Shown in pieces: positions 9,215 through 17,696 of a stretch of DNA of 64,000 nucleotides (positions are counted from its first letter, which is position 1; each line of letters opens with the position of its first letter). The position numbers and the translations under genes are program-made. Location: positions 248,001 to 312,000 of the forward strand of contig NZ_FOVZ01000001.1 in assembly GCF_900115295.1 (NCBI RefSeq). Direction: 5' to 3'. The notes under the pieces were generated by a model, which had not been told where the DNA came from, ran no database searches, and was given only the letters and a program-made list of their open reading frames with translations. The DNA is from Sphingomonas sp. OK281 (GTDB lineage Bacteria; Pseudomonadota; Alphaproteobacteria; Sphingomonadales; Sphingomonadaceae).

Positions 9215-9600
9215 CCGGCCTGACCGTCTGGTTCGATGGCGGATGCCCGTTGTGTCGACGCGAGATCGCGGCGATGCGTCGTCTCGATCGTCGTGGCGCG
9301 ATCGACTTCGTCGATGCCAGCGTTGGCAGTAACGGCCAGGTGGCCGGCGCCGGCGTAGAGGCTTGTCCGATCGACCGCGACGCCTTGCTCGCACGCTTCC
9401 ACGCGCGCGAGGACGGTCGCATGCTGTCGGGCGCCGCCGCCTTCGCCGCGATGTGGCGCGCCATCCCGGTCTTGCGCCCGCTGGGTCAGATCGCGCGCAT
9501 TCCGATCGTGCTCGCCGGGCTCGAGCGGTCGTATCGTATATTCCTCCGCGTCCGACCCTCGCTCCAGTCTCTTGCGCGCAAGGCGGACCGCACGGCGTAG
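9211..9600 (+). CDS. DCC-family thiol-disulfide oxidoreductase (DUF393)
   Basis: Protein of 129 aa that begins with the family hallmark VWFDGGCPLCRRE (Cys12 and Cys15), a predicted redox CxxC on a thioredoxin-like fold. The rest matches the usual short DCC length of about 120-140 aa (FHAREDGRMLSGAAAFAAMW). Members are predicted thiol-disulfide oxidoreductases with little biochemistry. Its ATG overlaps the TspO stop, making it the third gene of a glutaredoxin-TspO-DCC operon. It converges with the peroxiredoxin-like gene, whose stop is 20 bp away. Confidence 0.85.
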   Translation: MTGLTVWFDGGCPLCRREIAAMRRLDRRGAIDFVDASVGSNGQVAGAGVEACPIDRDALLARFHAREDGRMLSGAAAFAAMWRAIPVLRPLGQIARIPIVLAGLERSYRIFLRVRPSLQSLARKADRTA

Positions 9601-9620
9601 CCCGTTGCGTCGAAACCTGG

Positions 9621-10319
9621 TCAGCCGCTGCGCGACAATGTTCGAGCTTGCGGCCTACCGCCATCACTACCGGAGATCGCGGATTGGACGGCTTCCAGGA
9701 TCGCGTCGGGCTCGGTCCGCTTCATCCAGTCGGGCGTGACGTCCGCCCATTCCACGACGGCGGTCCTGCCGATGACGACGGCCGTGGGGAAGGGCAGTTC
9801 CCACGTGCCGGTTCCGGTTACGTCTCCCAAGGGCGTGGTCGCAGCCTGCCGGGTTGCCGAGTTGGGCTCGAACGTGATCCCCAGCTGGCGCGCGAGAAGG
9901 TTGTCGCGGTCGCTGGCGATCGTGAAGTCGAATGCGTGACGCTGCTGGATGTCCGCGAGCAGCGAGGGGACCTGCGGGCTGACCGCAACGAGCGGGACGC
10001 CGAGATCGCGCAGGCTCGGCCACAGCGCGCGCTGATACACCGGCAGGGCGATATTGCAGGCGGGGCAGCCGGCGAACCGAAAGAAGATCAATACCGCTGG
10101 TCCATCGGCGATCAATGCATCGCGGCGTATGATCGTGCCGTCGATACCGTCGAGCGCAAAGTCGGGGATCGTGTCGCCCGCCTTCACTGCACCGTGAGGA
10201 TCGAAGCTTTCGACGAGGTCGAGACGTTGGCCCGCGTTCAGTGCGAGCTGTCCCGGCGTCCAGCTGCGGTCGCGTTCGGCCTGTAGCGTGGCCAAGGCGG
10301 CCCGGACGGATTCGGTCAT
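9621..10319 (-). CDS. Peroxiredoxin-like (AhpC/TSA) protein with CPAC motif
   Basis: Protein of 232 aa with a thioredoxin-fold AhpC/TSA domain from about residue 47 (AGDTIPDFAL). The RFAGCPACN motif carries Cys85 and Cys88, so a CxxC replaces the single peroxidatic Cys of classic TxxC peroxiredoxins. About 45 N-terminal residues form a helical extension. It is predicted to reduce peroxides or disulfides in the cytosol, since no signal peptide is visible. It is the last gene of the minus-strand sulfur operon: its ATG overlaps the stop of the flavin monooxygenase by four bases, with AGGGAGA upstream. Removing peroxide released by uncoupled flavin monooxygenases is a reasonable but unproven role. 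Confidence 0.82.
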   Translation of the reverse strand: MTESVRAALATLQAERDRSWTPGQLALNAGQRLDLVESFDPHGAVKAGDTIPDFALDGIDGTIIRRDALIADGPAVLIFFRFAGCPACNIALPVYQRALWPSLRDLGVPLVAVSPQVPSLLADIQQRHAFDFTIASDRDNLLARQLGITFEPNSATRQAATTPLGDVTGTGTWELPFPTAVVIGRTAVVEWADVTPDWMKRTEPDAILEAVQSAISGSDGGRPQARTLSRSG

Positions 10320-11662
10320 GATCGGTCTCCCTGAACGTGAAAGCTGTTGGCTGGATGCGCGAGCCCGAGATGGCCGCGCAGCGTGGACGATGCGTAATCC
10401 CGGCGGAAAACCCCGCGGGCCTGCAGCAACGGCACGACATCGTGCAGCATCCGGTCGACGCCGGCCGGCATGAACGCAGGCATGACGACGAACCCGTCAC
10501 AGGCCTCCTCGATCAGCCACCGTTCCATTTCGTCGGCGACGGTGCGCGGGCTGCCGACCATCTTGGCGAACGACAGGCTCGAGCCGTACCAGCGGCCGAG
10601 GTCCGCGAACGTCCATCCTTCGTCGATCGCCTTGCCGATGACGTAGTGGAAGCGGCCCTTGCTGCCCCGGATCAGATCGCGGATGTCGGGGACGGGCTCG
10701 TCGATCGCGTGGCCCGCGAGGTCGTAGTTCATGCTGCCCGACATGAAGCTCAACCCCGCCAGCGGCTCGACCAGCGCGTCGAGTTCGCCGAGCAGGTCGG
10801 CGGCGGCATCGTCGCTGTCGGCGATGATCGGCACCATGCCGGGCAGGATTTTCACCGCGTCCGGAGATCGTCCGGCGGCGGCGACGTCGTCCTTGAAACT
10901 GCGATATCCCGCCTTGGCGCGATCGATGTCGGGATAGACCGCGAACACCACTTCGGCGTTGCGCGTCGCGAGATCCTGGAACGTGCCGGATGCGCCGGCC
11001 TGGATCAGGACCGGGTGGCCTTGCGGTGGACGCGGCAGCGACAGCGGGCCCTTCACGTCGAACCATTTTCCCGCATGGTCGGCGTAATGGACCTTGGCCG
11101 GATCGCCATAGGTCCCCGCACGCTTGTCGGGCGCGATCGCATCCTCTTCCCACGTATCCCAAAGGCGGCGGACGACGTCGAGATATTCGCCGGCCCGCGC
11201 GTAGCGGGTCGCGTGGTCGTAATGCTCGGCGCGGCCGAAATTATGCGCCTCGGCGTCGCTGACCGAGGTGACCGCGTTCCACGCCGCGCGACCGCCGCTG
11301 AGATGGTCGATCGACGCGAACATCCGGGCGACGTGATAGGGTTCGGTATAGCTCGTCGAGATCGTGCCGCCGAGACCGATATGGCTGGTCGTGACGGCAA
11401 GCGCGGACAACAGGGTCAGCGGCTCCGTCCCGCGCGATGCTCGATAGCGGACCGTCGTCGCGAAATCGTTGCCGTAGAGATCGTCGACCGCCAGCTTGTC
11501 GGCGACGAACAGCATGTCGAGCTTCGCGGCTTCGGCTTGGGCGGCGAGGTGCCGGTAGAAACCGAAGCCCTGGTCCGCGCCGCTGGCCTGCGGATGGCGC
11601 CAGCCGCCGTGATGGATCCCGTCGGCGGTCACGAACAGGGCAAGGTGAAGCTGGCGGCTCAC
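10316..11662 (-). CDS. LLM-class FMN-dependent monooxygenase (NtaA/SnaA/DszA-like)
   Basis: Bacterial-luciferase-fold monooxygenase of 448 aa that uses FMNH2 and O2. Family text includes HGGWRHP near residues 20-26, TEPYHVARMFASIDHLSGGRAAWN and the AEAHNFG loop. These are characteristic of the NtaA/SnaA/SoxA(DszA) group, which attacks nitrilotriacetate, sulfones or long alkyl groups. The start is GTG at 11662, overlapping the TonB receptor stop (GTGA); the frame is open far upstream, but that part is the receptor in another frame. Next to ssuD and a TonB receptor it probably desulfurises an organosulfur compound, substrate unknown. A flavin reductase must be supplied from elsewhere, as none is encoded here. 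Confidence 0.88.
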   Translation of the reverse strand: MSRQLHLALFVTADGIHHGGWRHPQASGADQGFGFYRHLAAQAEAAKLDMLFVADKLAVDDLYGNDFATTVRYRASRGTEPLTLLSALAVTTSHIGLGGTISTSYTEPYHVARMFASIDHLSGGRAAWNAVTSVSDAEAHNFGRAEHYDHATRYARAGEYLDVVRRLWDTWEEDAIAPDKRAGTYGDPAKVHYADHAGKWFDVKGPLSLPRPPQGHPVLIQAGASGTFQDLATRNAEVVFAVYPDIDRAKAGYRSFKDDVAAAGRSPDAVKILPGMVPIIADSDDAAADLLGELDALVEPLAGLSFMSGSMNYDLAGHAIDEPVPDIRDLIRGSKGRFHYVIGKAIDEGWTFADLGRWYGSSLSFAKMVGSPRTVADEMERWLIEEACDGFVVMPAFMPAGVDRMLHDVVPLLQARGVFRRDYASSTLRGHLGLAHPANSFHVQGDRS

Positions 11663-14193
11663 AGCGACACGCCGACGCGCGCGTAATAGGAGCCGCCGCT
11701 GAGCCCGAACGGCGCGAACCCGCCATAGGCGCCGCTGCCGTCGGCGGCGATGAGGCCGTTTCGATCGGGATAGGTGTCGAACAGGTTGTTCGCGCCGACT
11801 GCCAGCGTGATCCGGTCGGTGAGGTCGTAGCCGATGTCGAGATCGGCCACCCATTTGCCGCCGAAGGTCCGGTCGCCGGTCGCGACGTTGCTCGACTCGG
11901 TGTAGCTTCCGTAGCGCGTCGCGCGGGCGAGCGCATGGACGCGGCCGAGCGACCAGTCGTTGGTCAACACCAGCTTCGTACGGGGCAACGCGACGACCAA
12001 GTCGCGCTGCGCCTGCCGGCCGAACAGCACCACGTTGAGCGAACTCAGCGCGGCGGGGTTGTCGGCGATACTGAGGATCTTGGTCTTGTTGTAGCTGTAG
12101 GCGGCGCTCAGCCGGAACGCACCGAGCCCGGTCGTGCGCAGCGTGTATTCCGCGACCGCGTCGATGCCGCGGGTGCGCGTGTCGATCGCGTTGGTGAAGA
12201 ACTGCGCGCTGTCGACGCCGGTCACGCCGTTCGCGACGAGGATGTCGCGGATCGCGGTGCCGCCATTGGATGCGGTGCCGAGGAACTCGGTCTTGACGAT
12301 CCGGTCGTCGATGCGGATCTGATACGCGTCGAGCGTGAGGTGCAGGGCGCCCGCTTCGTAGGTGATGCCGGCGGTGTAGTTGAGCGACTTTTCCGGCTTC
12401 AGCGGCTGCGCACCCAGCGCGATCGCCGCGGCGCTGTTCACCGGCAGGAACTTCGCGATGGTCGAGACCGGCGTGTTGCCGATGACCGTCGTGGTGTTCT
12501 GCGTGGTCGAGAAGCCGGTCTGCGCCAGCGATGGCGCGCGGAAGCCGGTGTTGACGCCGCCGCGGATCGCCAGGCCCTTTGCAAGTTCGTACCGCGTCGA
12601 GATCTTGCCGCTTGCCGTATTGCCGGCGCTGTCGTCGTAATGCTCGAACCGGCCGGCGACGCCGACGAACCACGCATCGGTGACGTTGGTCGCAAGATCG
12701 ACGTAGCCGGCCAAATTGGTGCGGCTGAGCGAGGCGGCGTCGGCGGGCGACGTGCCGGTGAACGACACTAGCCCCGGCGACGGATAGCGGCCGCCATAGA
12801 GTTGCCCGAACGGCGTGTCGTCGACCGGGATCTGGTAGCCGCCGTTGCGATAGCTGTCGGGCTCGCCCGCGCGCGACTGGAAGCGTTCCCAGCGATGCTC
12901 CGCGCCGACCGAGATCGACAGCGGCTTGGCGAGGCCGACCTCGACGTCGCGGCTGAGATCGAGATTGTTGACCCACAGGTCCTGGATCTGCGTGCCCATG
13001 TAGAAGCCGGTCGGGCTGGTCGGTCCGATCGAGGGGTTGAGCGTGTTCTCCGCACCGAGCCAGACGCGGTCGCGGCCAAAGCTCGAACTCAGGTCCCAGG
13101 CCCAGCCGGCAAGCTCGCCCTTCGCGCCACCGGTGACCTGGAAATCGGTTTCCTTGATCCGGCGATAGGCCTGGAAGCCAGTCGGGTACACTTGTGGCAG
13201 GACGTTGAGGCCGTTGGTGTTGGCTTGGCCGCCATAGCCGGTAGAGGAGGGGATATAGGCGCCGCGCGCGTCCCTGATATCGCGGTAGCTGAGCGTCGAG
13301 AAGCTGTAGAGGCGCAGCGTATCGCCGACCGGCAGCTCTGCATTGTACGAGCCGTTGATCATCGTGTCGCGGTTCGATCGGCCGTATCCGCCGGCATAGA
13401 CATGATCGAGTTCGGCCTCGCGCGGGTCGGGCTGGCCGTTCACCAGCGGCAGGATCCGCGGCACGGCGTCCGCCGACGAGTCCGCACGATCATGGTATTT
13501 CGCTTCGACCGCCGCGCGGAAGAATCCGCCTTCGCCGAGTTGCGTGCCGTAGCTCAGATCCGTCTGGAGCAGCGGTGCGCCCTTCGAATATTGCTGGCCG
13601 CCGGTGATCGAGAAACGGCCGCCCTTCGGCGCGTCGTCGAGGATGATGTTGATGACGCCCGACACCGCGTCCGAGCCGTATTGCGCCGCCGCACCGTCGC
13701 GGAGCACTTCGATGCGGCCGACCGCGTTGGTCGGGATCAGGTCGATATCGACCGGGGTGGAGCCGCCCGAGATGCGCGAGAGGTTATTGATCAGCGACGT
13801 GGTGTGGCGTCGCTTGCCGTTGACCAGCACGAGCAGGTAATCGCCCGAGAGCCCGCGGATCGCGATCGGCTTGACGCTCGCGGAGGTGCCGCCGCCCCCG
13901 AGCGCGGGCATCGTCAGCGAGGGCACGATGTTGCCGAGGATCTCCTTCAACCCGGTGCGGCCGGTCGCCTGCAACTCGCGTCGGCCGATGACGTCGATCG
14001 GCACCGGGCTGTCGGCGACGGTCCGCGCCTGTCCGCCACGGACGCCGGTGACGACGATCGTGTCGTCGGTGCCGCCGCTTGCATCCGGCGTGGTCAAGGT
14101 GGTGGCGGGGGCAGGCGGTGCCCCTTGCGCGAAGGCGGGCGAGGCGAAGGTCGCGAGGGCGACACCGGCGAGCAGGCGGGAGGTCGATGTCAT
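11659..14193 (-). CDS. TonB-dependent receptor of the sulfur operon
   Basis: Outer-membrane receptor of about 844 aa. A signal peptide ends near residue 23 (SPAFAQ), TIVVTG (45-50) is the TonB box, and a plug with PIAIRGLSGDYLLVLVNGKRR and RIEVLRDGAAAQYGSDAVSGVINI precedes the barrel, which ends GVSL. ATG at 14193 is chosen for its signal peptide, although a clear Shine-Dalgarno is lacking and a TTG frame extension reaches 14211. It sits between the binding protein gene (118 bp upstream) and the flavin monooxygenase (4-bp overlap). The context implies import of a sulfonate, sulfate ester or sulfone too large or too scarce for porins. Confidence 0.92.
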   Translation of the reverse strand: MTSTSRLLAGVALATFASPAFAQGAPPAPATTLTTPDASGGTDDTIVVTGVRGGQARTVADSPVPIDVIGRRELQATGRTGLKEILGNIVPSLTMPALGGGGTSASVKPIAIRGLSGDYLLVLVNGKRRHTTSLINNLSRISGGSTPVDIDLIPTNAVGRIEVLRDGAAAQYGSDAVSGVINIILDDAPKGGRFSITGGQQYSKGAPLLQTDLSYGTQLGEGGFFRAAVEAKYHDRADSSADAVPRILPLVNGQPDPREAELDHVYAGGYGRSNRDTMINGSYNAELPVGDTLRLYSFSTLSYRDIRDARGAYIPSSTGYGGQANTNGLNVLPQVYPTGFQAYRRIKETDFQVTGGAKGELAGWAWDLSSSFGRDRVWLGAENTLNPSIGPTSPTGFYMGTQIQDLWVNNLDLSRDVEVGLAKPLSISVGAEHRWERFQSRAGEPDSYRNGGYQIPVDDTPFGQLYGGRYPSPGLVSFTGTSPADAASLSRTNLAGYVDLATNVTDAWFVGVAGRFEHYDDSAGNTASGKISTRYELAKGLAIRGGVNTGFRAPSLAQTGFSTTQNTTTVIGNTPVSTIAKFLPVNSAAAIALGAQPLKPEKSLNYTAGITYEAGALHLTLDAYQIRIDDRIVKTEFLGTASNGGTAIRDILVANGVTGVDSAQFFTNAIDTRTRGIDAVAEYTLRTTGLGAFRLSAAYSYNKTKILSIADNPAALSSLNVVLFGRQAQRDLVVALPRTKLVLTNDWSLGRVHALARATRYGSYTESSNVATGDRTFGGKWVADLDIGYDLTDRITLAVGANNLFDTYPDRNGLIAADGSGAYGGFAPFGLSGGSYYARVGVSL

Positions 14194-14310
14194 GATGATG
14201 TCCGTGAGCAAGACGCGCGTCTCCGGTCCCGCCCAAGCGGGAGCGCGCGAGGTAAAAACGATTGGCTTGGCGGCGTGAGGCCGCGGGCGGGTCAGGCCCG
14301 CATTCGCAGC

Positions 14311-15330
14311 TTACCGGGCATCGTGCGGTCCCTGGTCCAGCGGGAGATAGGCTTCGTCGAGCGATCGATTGCCCGCAAGCGCGCGCGCCTTGCGGAACTG
14401 GGCGACGACGTCGCGTTCCTCCGCCTTCACGGCCGCGTCGACCGGTACGCGCGCCATCGGCAAATGCTTCGCGTGAAACAGCGCGATATCGAGCGGGAGC
14501 CCGGTCTCCTTCGCGAGCACCTCGGCATAGTCCTGCGGATGCGCGCGGGCCCAGTCGAGCGCGCGGGATTCGCGTTGCAGATAATCGGTCAGGATCGTCT
14601 TCTTCGCCGTTGCCGCGCTCGCGTTCGCCGCGTCGAAGGCATAGCCGCTGAGATAGTCTGCGCCGTCGGCGACGACGCGCGCCCCTTCGGCCAAAGCGGT
14701 GCCGCTATAGGGCGACCAGATCGACCAGGCATCGATCGAACCGGTATCGAACGCCGCCTTGGCATCGCCCGGCGCCAGGAAGATCAGGCGAACGTCGGTG
14801 GGTTTCAGTCCCTTCGCATCCAACGCGCGTAGCAGGAGGTAGTGGCCGACCGAGCCACGGGTCGTCGCGACCCGCTTGCCGCGAAGCCCGCCCGCATCGA
14901 CGATCCGCGAGCGCGCCGGCACCAGGATCGCGAGGCTTTCGCGCGGCCGCGAGGTGGCGGATTGCACCGCGACCGCCTTGATCGGGCTGCCACTCTGATA
15001 GGCGAACTGGAACGGCGCATCGCCGACCATCCCGACATCGACAGCGCCCGCGCCGATCGCCTCCAGCAGCGTCTGAGCGGCGGGGAATTCGGACCATTCG
15101 ACGCGGTAGGGCGCACCGTCGAGCGCGCCCGAGGCAAGCATCAGCGCCTTGGTGCCGCCGCGCTGACTGCCGACGTGCAGCACGTCGCCGCTCGCACTGC
15201 CGCGTCCCAGCCACGCATACAGGCCTGCCGCGAGCACGACCGCCAGCAGCAACGGCCACCAGCGCTTCAGGCCTTCCGCCGGAGCGGGCGGCGACGCTGC
15301 CACCCCCTCGTCGTCCGTCCAGTCCGGCAT
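14311..15330 (-). CDS. ssuA: ABC sulfonate substrate-binding protein, membrane-anchored (SsuA-like)
   Basis: NMT1/SsuA-type binding protein of 339 aa. Instead of a cleaved signal it has a cytosolic leader and one transmembrane helix (WWPLLLAVVLAAGLYAWLG, about 24-42). The periplasmic domain has GSQRGGTKALMLASG, AVDVGMVGDAPFQFAYQSG and the IDAWSIWSPYSG motif typical of aliphatic-sulfonate binders. It follows ssuD with a one-base TGATG overlap. It presumably delivers the ligand to the SsuBC transporter encoded upstream in the same operon. A second binding protein at 24040-25014 may share that transporter. Confidence 0.9.
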   Translation of the reverse strand: MPDWTDDEGVAASPPAPAEGLKRWWPLLLAVVLAAGLYAWLGRGSASGDVLHVGSQRGGTKALMLASGALDGAPYRVEWSEFPAAQTLLEAIGAGAVDVGMVGDAPFQFAYQSGSPIKAVAVQSATSRPRESLAILVPARSRIVDAGGLRGKRVATTRGSVGHYLLLRALDAKGLKPTDVRLIFLAPGDAKAAFDTGSIDAWSIWSPYSGTALAEGARVVADGADYLSGYAFDAANASAATAKKTILTDYLQRESRALDWARAHPQDYAEVLAKETGLPLDIALFHAKHLPMARVPVDAAVKAEERDVVAQFRKARALAGNRSLDEAYLPLDQGPHDAR

Positions 15331-16433
15331 CAGCCTACCGCCCGCTGCGGTTCGACGAGGTCGCGTTCGGCATCGCGCGCGGCGATCAGTTCGTGGACGA
15401 CGGGCAACAGGTCACGCCCGTAATCGATCGCATCCTGCAACGGCTCGAAGCCGCGGATCAGGAAATGGTCGATGCCGAGGTCGTAATAATCGAGCATCGC
15501 GTCGGCGACCTGCTCGGGCGTGCCGACCAGCCCGGTCGAATTGCCCTGCGCACCGCCGAGTGCCGCCACGCCCGTCCAGAGGCGCTTGTCGACGCGGTAG
15601 CCCTGGTTGGCGGTATCGAGGAGCCGCTGCGAACCCGCGTTCGGTGGCGCGTGACCGCTGGTCGCAGCACCGGCCGACACGCGCAGGTCGCGGACCTTCT
15701 CGACGATCTGGTCGGCCTTTTTCCACGCCGCCTCTTCGGTGTCGGCGATCACCGGGCGCAAGGACAGCGAGAAGCCGGGGTTGCGGCCATAGCGCGCGGC
15801 GGCATGGCGGATCGTGCCGACCGCCTCGCGGACCTGCGCCTGCGTCTCGCCCCATAATGCGTAGACATCGGCATGGCGACCGGCGACGTCGATCGCGGCG
15901 GGCGACGATCCGCCAAAGAACACGGGTAGATTGGTCGGCTTGATCTGGCTGAACGCCTGGCGGACGTTGTAGAAACGCCCGTCGTGATCGAATGGCGTGG
16001 CCGACGACCATTCCTGCTTCAGGATCTCCAGATATTCGTCGGTGCGTGCGTAGCGATCGTCCTTGACCGAATGATCGCCGTCGCGCGCCATCTCGCTGTC
16101 CGCGCCGCCGGTGATGATGTGGACCGCGACGCGTCCGCCGGAGAGCTGGTCGAGCGTCGCCAACTGCCGTGCGGCGAGCGTCGGCTGGGTGAAACCGGGG
16201 CGGTGTGCGATCAGGAAGCCGAGCTTGGTCGTGATCGCGGCGGCGTGCGCGGCGACGATCTGGCTTTCCGGGCTGTCGGAGCCGAATGGGATCAGGACGC
16301 GGTCGAAGCCGCCCTTTTCCTGCGCGATCGCGGCGGCCTCGACATAGGCCTTGTCGAGCCCGCGCGCCTTGCCGACGCCGTGGATCTCGGACGCGTCGTT
16401 GAAACCGATATAGCCGATGAACTTGACGGGCAT
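15330..16433 (-). CDS. ssuD: FMNH2-dependent alkanesulfonate monooxygenase
   Basis: LLM-class enzyme of 367 aa, close to the roughly 380 aa of known SsuD proteins. It cleaves the C-S bond of alkanesulfonates to give an aldehyde and sulfite. Family markers are GFLIAHRPGFTQPTLAARQLATLDQLSGGRV, HIITGG near residue 105, the DEYLEILKQEW block and LPVFFGGSSPAAIDVA. A good AGGAG precedes the ATG by 6-7 nt. Its stop overlaps the ssuA-like start by one base. It is the third gene after the SsuB/SsuC pair, and no SsuE flavin reductase is encoded in the window. Confidence 0.93.
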   Translation of the reverse strand: MPVKFIGYIGFNDASEIHGVGKARGLDKAYVEAAAIAQEKGGFDRVLIPFGSDSPESQIVAAHAAAITTKLGFLIAHRPGFTQPTLAARQLATLDQLSGGRVAVHIITGGADSEMARDGDHSVKDDRYARTDEYLEILKQEWSSATPFDHDGRFYNVRQAFSQIKPTNLPVFFGGSSPAAIDVAGRHADVYALWGETQAQVREAVGTIRHAAARYGRNPGFSLSLRPVIADTEEAAWKKADQIVEKVRDLRVSAGAATSGHAPPNAGSQRLLDTANQGYRVDKRLWTGVAALGGAQGNSTGLVGTPEQVADAMLDYYDLGIDHFLIRGFEPLQDAIDYGRDLLPVVHELIAARDAERDLVEPQRAVG

Positions 16434-16460
16434 GACGTGTCTCCTGTGATATTCGAGGCG

Positions 16461-17696
16461 TTAGATGACGTAGAAGCCGTGCGTGCCGTCGCGCGCGAGC
16501 TGGTCGACCAGGCCGTATTCCCAATCGAGATAGGCCTGCATCGCGGCGGAGGCGTTGTCGGTGCCTTCGTAGGGGCGCTTGTACCGGTGCGCGGGGTCGC
16601 CCGGCGGGATGGTCGGGCCGGGGCCGGTTTCGAGCGCGCCCCCAGTGCTGTTGGCGAACCCGCCATCGAGCACGAACACGTCCCAGCCGAGTTGCGCGAG
16701 CCACGACGCGGTCATGTCGGCTCGCGGTCCGATGTCGTCGGCGAGGACGATGCGCGCGCCGCGGACGGGGGCGGCGATGTCGGTTTCCTGCACCAGCTGG
16801 CCGCCGGGATAGGACCGGAAGCCGGCGATGTGGCCGGCAGCGTATTCGTCGGGGCGGCGCACGTCGAAGCGGTAGAGCGTGCGGCTGGTGTCGCGTTCGA
16901 GCACTGCAAGCTCGGCGGGCGTCAGGCGTTTCACACCGGCGCGGTAGGCGACGGCGCGCGCGGTGGCGGCGGTCTCGTCGCTCTTTCGTACTTCCGGCGC
17001 AGGGCGATCGCTGCCGTGCGCGAGCGACTGGCCGGCGAGCGTCCAGCCGATCGTACCGTTGCGCAACGCGACGACGCGGTTGGGGATGCCGGCGTTGATC
17101 AGCGACTGCGTGCCGATGATGCTGCGCGTGCGGCCGGCGCAGTTGACGATGATCGTCGTGTCGGGATCGGGCACCGCCTCTGCGACGCGCAGCACGAGTT
17201 CGGCGCCCGGCACGCTGGTCGAGCCGGGGATGTTCATCGTCGCATATTCCTCGAACCGGCGCGCATCGAGGATCGCGATATCGGCCTTCTCCTCGATCAG
17301 CGCGGCGACGTCCTCGGCGGCGAGCCACGGCGTGTGTCGGCGCGCCTCGACCAGCTCGCCGAACGCCTTCGAGTAGGAGTTCACGTCCTCGAACACTTCG
17401 AAACCTGCCGCCCGCCAGCTTGCGAGACCGCCTTCGAGGGTGGTAATTTGGGTGCAGCCGAGCGCGGTCAGCGCTTTGGCAGCGGCGGGTACATAGCCCT
17501 CGCCGTCATCGTACAGGACGATCGGTACGTCCTTGCGCGGGAGGCGGATCGTCGCTTCCAGGTCGATGCGATCGAAGGCGAGGTTGGCGGCGAACAGCGG
17601 GTGCCCGGTCGCGAACGCAGCTTCGTGACGGACGTCGAGCAGCGCGATTTCATGCCCGAGCAGCAGCGCGGTGCGGATTTCGGTGGGGGTAGTCAT
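16461..17696 (-). CDS. Triple-rhodanese sulfurtransferase with one active-site Cys
   Basis: Cytosolic protein of 411 aa built from three rhodanese domains (about 1-105, 120-225 and 255-350) plus a tail. Only the middle domain has the catalytic loop, VNCAGRTRS with Cys186. The equivalent loops of domain 1 (LYDDGEGY, about 61-68) and domain 3 (LADDIGPRAD) carry Asp. Rhodaneses move sulfane sulfur to thiols or cyanide; the inactive domains probably shape or regulate the site. The ATG overlaps the dioxygenase stop (ATGA), and ssuD follows after 27 bp. The pairing suggests handling of persulfide or sulfite sulfur released by the cluster enzymes. Confidence 0.88.
   Translation of the reverse strand: MTTPTEIRTALLLGHEIALLDVRHEAAFATGHPLFAANLAFDRIDLEATIRLPRKDVPIVLYDDGEGYVPAAAKALTALGCTQITTLEGGLASWRAAGFEVFEDVNSYSKAFGELVEARRHTPWLAAEDVAALIEEKADIAILDARRFEEYATMNIPGSTSVPGAELVLRVAEAVPDPDTTIIVNCAGRTRSIIGTQSLINAGIPNRVVALRNGTIGWTLAGQSLAHGSDRPAPEVRKSDETAATARAVAYRAGVKRLTPAELAVLERDTSRTLYRFDVRRPDEYAAGHIAGFRSYPGGQLVQETDIAAPVRGARIVLADDIGPRADMTASWLAQLGWDVFVLDGGFANSTGGALETGPGPTIPPGDPAHRYKRPYEGTDNASAAMQAYLDWEYGLVDQLARDGTHGFYVI

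Noticed and set aside
10316..12976. An 886-aa frame that could be read as a flavin monooxygenase fused to a long N-terminal domain
   Set aside because: The N-terminal part is an out-of-frame reading of the TonB receptor. The monooxygenase has a proper GTG start at 11662 overlapping the receptor stop.
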